Below, one piece after another: positions 59,816-64,000 of a DNA stretch of 64,000 nucleotides (positions are counted from its first letter, which is position 1; each line of letters starts with the position of its first letter). Source of the stretch: Mytilinidion resinicola (Eukaryota > Ascomycota > Dothideomycetes > Mytilinidiales > Mytilinidiaceae); assembly GCF_010093595.1 (NCBI RefSeq), contig NW_022985447.1, forward strand, positions 225,218 to 289,217. The letters run 5' to 3'. The notes beneath the pieces were generated by a model. The model was not told the origin of the DNA. It did no database searches and saw only the letters and a list, made by a program, of their open reading frames with translations. Position numbers and translations under genes: made by a program.

Positions 59816-61694
59816 ATGCCCGGCTCATCCAGACTGCCTATTAGCCTGCGCGACACCCTCCGCGCGCAGTCGGGCGCCGCGCGGGGCCGGCTGCTCGCGC
59901 TCAACATCGACGTGTACGGCTTTATCTCCCTAATGACCTCCTCGATGGTTTTGATGTCACGGTACTGACGAGTGCGACGTACAGGTTCCGCAACATAATC
60001 TTCTTCCTCTTCCTCCTCCGCTGGACACGCCGCGCCTTCTACCAGCTGCGCGGCCGCGGCGTCGCCGGCTCCATCGTCGACGCGTACGTCGCCGCCCGCC
60101 GCACCCTCTATGGCATCTTCCTCCGCCTGCCCGGCGTGCGCACCAAGGTGCAGACGCAGATCGCCGAGTCGCTGCTGAAGCTGGAGCGGCGGCTTGTACC
60201 CACTGGACCCGGGGTGGAGCGTACGGTGGCGCTTCCGACGGAGGGGTGGAGCGAGGACCGGGTGCGGGCGGCGTTGCAGACGATGGAGGGTATGGAGCAT
60301 ACGCGGTGGGAGGACGGGCGGGTGAGCGGTGCGGTGTATCATGGCGGGGAGGCGTTGCTGCGGCTACAGACGGAGGCGTTTGGGAAGTTTACCGTGGCGA
60401 ATCCGATTCATCCGGATGTTTTTCCGGGCGTGAGGAAGATGGAGGCGGAGGTTGTGGCAATGGTGAGTTTGGAGGGGTGAAGGGTTTGTGTTGACGGGTG
60501 CTGATGTGGGCAGGTCTTGTCGCTGTTTAATGCGCCGGAGGGTGCTGCAGGCGTTACGACGAGTGGTGGGACGGAGTCGATTCTTATGGCTTGTTTGAGC
60601 GCGAGGCAGAAGGCGTTTGTTGAGAGGGGGGTGACGGAGCCAGAAATGTACCAGCCAAAATCCAGGAAACACGAAGACCTGAGTGCTGATATTACTCTAG
60701 GATTCTCCCAGAAACAGCCCACACAGCCTTCCGCAAGGCCGCTGAGTACTTCAAGATCAAGATCCACCTCGTGGCCTGCAAAGCACCGCATTACAAAGTC
60801 CATCTGCCCTCCGTATCCCGTCTCATCAACCCAAACACCATCCTCCTCGTGGGCTCTGCGCCCAACTTCCCCCATGGCATCATCGACGACATCTCCGGGC
60901 TATCGCGGCTCGCGCTGCGCAAGAAACTCCCTCTCCACGTTGACTGCTGTCTAGGCTCCTTCCTCGTCCCATTGCTCGCCAAAGCCGGCTTCGAGACCGA
61001 GCCCTTCGACTTCCGCCTCAAAGGCGTCACCAGCATCAGCTGCGACACGCACAAGTACGGCTTCGCGCCCAAGGGTAACAGCACCGTGCTCTACCGCTCC
61101 GACGCGCTCCGCAAGTACCAGTACTTCATCTGCGCCGACTGGTCTGGCGGCGTTTACGCCTCGCCCTCCATTGCTGGATCACGCCCTGGCGCGCTCATCG
61201 CAGGCTGCTGGGCGTCCCTTGTCCAGCAAGGCGAGAGCGGCTACGTAGACTCGTGCCACAAGATTGTGGGTGCGGCTAAGAAGATCGAGTCTACGATCCG
61301 TGAAGACCCGAATCTCGCTACTGATCTCAAGGTTATCGGCCGCCCGCTAGTGTCGGTCGTTGCGTTTTTGTCGAATTCCCTGGATATTTACGATGTTGCG
61401 GATGGTATGGGCGAGAAGGGGTGGCACCTTAACGCGTTGCAGAATCCGCCGGCGATTCATGTCGCTGTGACGCTACCTATTGTAGTCGCTGCAGACAAGC
61501 TAATTTCGGATCTGGTGGAGGTGGTTGAGGAGGTTAGGGAGAAAGAGCGGAAGCGAGTCGCGGAAGGTAAGGGGAAGAAGGGCGCTGTGAAAGGTGATGC
61601 AGCGGCGCTTTATGGGGTTGCGGGGAGTCTGCCGAATAAGAGTGTGGTGGTGGATTTGGCGAAGGGGTTCTTGGACACGTTGTATAAAGCGTGA
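59816..61694 (+). CDS. DPL1: Sphingosine-1-phosphate lyase (567 aa, 4 exons)
   Basis: PLP enzyme of the ER that splits long-chain base phosphates into a fatty aldehyde and phosphoethanolamine. Exons: 59816-59913, 59985-60462, 60514-60647, 60701-61694; 568 codons. The first intron join gives LNIDV|FRNIIFFLFLLRW, the single N-terminal membrane segment. Then KVQTQIAESLLKLERRL, SGAVYHGGEALLRLQTEAFG, GVTTSGGTESILMACLSAR, and the join GVTEPEM|ILPETAHTAFRKAAEY. The PLP lysine is in SISCDTHKYGFAPKG (about residue 354), followed by WSGGVYASPSIAGSRPG. Length and motifs fit the yeast and filamentous-fungal enzyme. There is an Ala/Lys-rich insert near the C-terminus (KRVAEGKGKKGAVKGD). Confidence 0.94.
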
Positions 61695-62403
61695 GGATAT
61701 ACTGCTGTTAGTATTTTAGCGTTTATAATATTAGCGAGGTTGTTCTGTGGTGGGTTTGTGTGCATGTTGTTTTTGAATCGCCATCGCGCTGTCTCTTGTT
61801 CCCGTGTTCCACATACTGGTAGTTTCTAGGTGAATCTGGGGAGGTCGAGTAGGTTTGAAGGCTGATAGAAATATGGGAAGAACTGTGCTTGGCATTCTAA
61901 CATACGATTTGTCCTTTTTTGGGGCCAGCGCGATTCGGTTTCCCAAGTCCGCCAGTTGCTTTGGGCCATTACTCGTTTGCTTTCTTTTCTACCATTTATG
62001 TTCTTCACTATTTGCAGTCATGGTAGGGAACCTGGAGATGGAGACGTACAGGGTGCCTAAATCTTCCATTGCGTCGAAACTTAAAATACTTCGATGCATG
62101 CCAAGAGAGCCCGGGAAGTTGTTCCACCCCACGATTGGTGCTACCACGCATGAGACTCTGGCTAGTCACGGCGGGTACTAACAGCCGTTGGTGGCTAGAA
62201 ACCAAGTCACCACCCACAGCCTCACGGCCTGCAGGAGCCCAGATAACTCTCTGGCAAGGCTGTAGTACAGCTTCCTCAAATACCATCAACCCCCCGACAA
62301 AGGCATGGTCTATCTATGGCTCTATGGAGCTGAACTTTTAAGATTTTAAACTTCCTCCTCTATCACCCCAGATTGGTGTAAACAAACGCCTGAAGCGGTA
62401 TAG
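61695..62403. other. Intergenic
   Basis: 709 bp; small frames only. No feature recognised. Confidence 0.5.
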
Positions 62404-64000
62404 ATGGAGCTCTTTACGGTATCACTAGATGAAAGATCTGGAGAAGACGGGGCGGATCACCCTGCAACATCCCATACGTCATTGATGCCGTCAAGGCGAG
62501 GCGTCTCTGCAGAGCGTTCGCCCTCCTTGGATATGTTTTGGCTAACTATACACAGGCAGAGCACCGATGGGGTCGTTTCGCGTGATGGGAACCTTCAGGC
62601 CAATGCTGAGCCAGATTTCCTTCTGTCGCAGCCACACTCGAAGTCCCGCCGGAACCTAGGTGTTCGCAAGACGATAATCAACATGATACAGCGAAGATTT
62701 GACTCCCGCACTGGTAGAAAAGTAGCGTTTGGCGTATGCATTTTCGCCTTCTTTACCAACTTCATCATTGTCTTAGTCGGCGCCATCAACCATGGAGGCT
62801 ACAAAGATGGTATAGGCTCTTTAAGTCGAGGCCGCTCGAGTAAAATGGCTAGGTTGAGCACCATATACCATGTACTCATCAATATTCTCAGTACGGGACT
62901 TCTTACGTCGAGCAATTACTGCATGCAACTGCTTTGCACCCCGACTCGGAAGGACAGCACATGCCCAAAGAAAGTGGCTGGACGTTGGTATTCTGAGCTT
63001 CCGGAACCTACGGCACATGTCTAGACGACGATCGATTATTTGAGGCGTACTGGCAGCGAGTTCTGTACCGTTGCATCTAATGTAAGTATTTGTTTTGCTT
63101 GATCGAATTAATAAGAAAGAATAATCGAGTAACAGGTACAACTCTGCCATATTTGGTGTCACCGCAGGTCAAGACTATTCTATCGAAATTGTCAACAGTA
63201 CAGATCAGCGGATGGTGGACCAGATCAAGTCGAAAGCCCGTCCGCTTGACAATGACCAATGGAAATCTCTATACGACACTAGGTACGTTCTTGACGCCGG
63301 CAATCTTTACCTACTAGCCGACAGTGTCACCTTCCAAATTGACATCGACAACAGATGGAATTGGACTTTCAAGCTTCCCGACAAATCGTTGGACAATACC
63401 ACTTTCGCTGATGACACATGGCAGCCCCTGTATTGGCCGACACAGCGGAACGAATCATTATCTATTACCATCCGTCTAGGGGGAAGTAACACTAGGGGGC
63501 AAATTTACGAATTGTCTGTGGCCCAGCAATTGATATGAAATCTTGCTCTTTACGATCTCTTGAACATGCCTAACTTCACCTGGCCTCAGGTGATGACTTT
63601 CAATATTTCTTGAAACTCTTCTTGGAAGGGCGTTATTACTGTGACTCCTCGTTCGTAGACGGTTCCGTGTCTGCATATCGGATCTGCCTACAGCGAGCCT
63701 TTAGAGAATAGCAGCGCGGTGCAAGTTGCCCTACCATTCATGATCGTTGTGGTTGTCTGCAATGCTCTGAAAGCTTTTGCGGTCTACAAAACCATGAAAC
63801 AATCTTTGCAGAACACCTCATTACCCAAGGCGATGCAATCACTTCGTTCTTAGGACATCCAGATTGGACCACCGTAGACTATTGCTCTCTCGGCAAAGAC
63901 ACTCTGGTAAAGCAGATGAAACGTAGAAACAAGACAGACCCAAAGATTTGGAAGCTGCCTCGACGACGGTACGGAAGCTATACTCACGGACGTTTGAGGT
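62404..64000 (+). pseudogene. DUF6536-type fungal membrane protein gene, decayed (runs off the window)
   Basis: The N-terminal cytosolic part leads into a membrane segment (VAFGVCIFAFFTNFIIVLVG). Then come GIGSLSRGRSSKMARLSTIY, HVLINILSTGLLTSSNYCMQ and, in another frame, AHAQRKWLDVGI and FRNLRHMSRRRSII, with VLAASSVPLHL spliced to MYNSAIFGV. These are hallmarks I know from the DUF6536 family of unknown function. Lesions: a frame change near 62965 after TPTRKD; an in-frame TGA near 63039 where Trp is expected (II*GVLAASS); a TGA after VAQQLI at 63536-63538; and a further frame change near 63800 between YKTMKQ and HLITQGDAITSFLGHPDW. Later family-like sequence continues to the window end. Probably non-functional, though some breaks could be unrecognised introns. 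Confidence 0.75.

Noticed and set aside
18003..62330. Shared word TATGGCTCTATGGAGC near 18004 and near 62316
   Set aside because: The identity does not extend beyond about 17 bases; probably chance in 64 kb.

Overview
The window is nuclear DNA of a filamentous ascomycete (Pezizomycotina; a dothideomycete is my guess, not proven). The genes have short GT-AG introns of roughly 45-120 bases, often with a GCTAAC-like branch site. Several families are typical of this group: Mus7/MMS22, Gag1-like clamp, Uds1, DUF6536, GH51 arabinofuranosidase and sugar transporters. Exon joins were worked out by hand from reading frame, splice signals and remembered family motifs. For most genes recognised from a family the exon lengths sum to a multiple of three. 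No alignment or database search was run.

Left part (1-16.5 kb): the 3' end of a DUR3-type urea transporter carrying an in-frame stop; a Gag1-like clamp protein; a 2,216-residue Mus7/MMS22 replication-repair scaffold; a divergent pair of sugar transporter and GH51 alpha-L-arabinofuranosidase, which looks like a small arabinose release-and-uptake unit; and the Rab geranylgeranyl transferase alpha subunit (BET4). After about 2 kb without a gene comes an AMA1/Cdc20-type APC/C activator (18.6-22.1 kb), whose disordered N-terminus carries two sets of in-frame tandem repeats.

Repeat-rich part (22.1-25.8 kb): a perfect 14-bp stem hairpin just after AMA1, a decayed 108-bp tandem array, a 313-bp hAT-like MITE with 25-bp terminal inverted repeats, and an ~890-bp element with ~120-bp terminal inverted repeats. 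The second element encloses a cluster of six CAGCTG palindromes.

Middle part (25.8-47.4 kb): ribose-phosphate pyrophosphokinase; a Uds1 coiled-coil protein; a 4-kb stretch with no recognisable gene; a head-to-head pair of genes for mitochondrial proteins (mitochondrial PheRS and dicarboxylate carrier); an RBR-type ubiquitin ligase-like protein; a putative secreted protein; a DNA polymerase iota-like Y-family polymerase whose catalytic motif seems to be completed by a 6-nt microexon; and a Ser-rich protein with a possible PP1-docking motif. A dispersed repeat lies in inverted orientation at 33.9 and 40.4 kb.

Right part (47.4-64 kb): a mariner-like hairpin MITE; a Dal5-type transporter pseudogene divergent from an intact TauD/JLP1-type sulfonate dioxygenase, which looks like a sulfonate-use pair that has lost its transporter; a small secreted Cys-rich protein with a Kex2-type site; a 951-residue protein with a conserved Cys-containing C-terminal half; sphingosine-1-phosphate lyase (DPL1); and a decayed DUF6536 membrane-protein gene running off the end. 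The transporter pseudogene has two Trp-to-stop changes explained by CpA-to-TpA, as repeat-induced point mutation (RIP) would produce.
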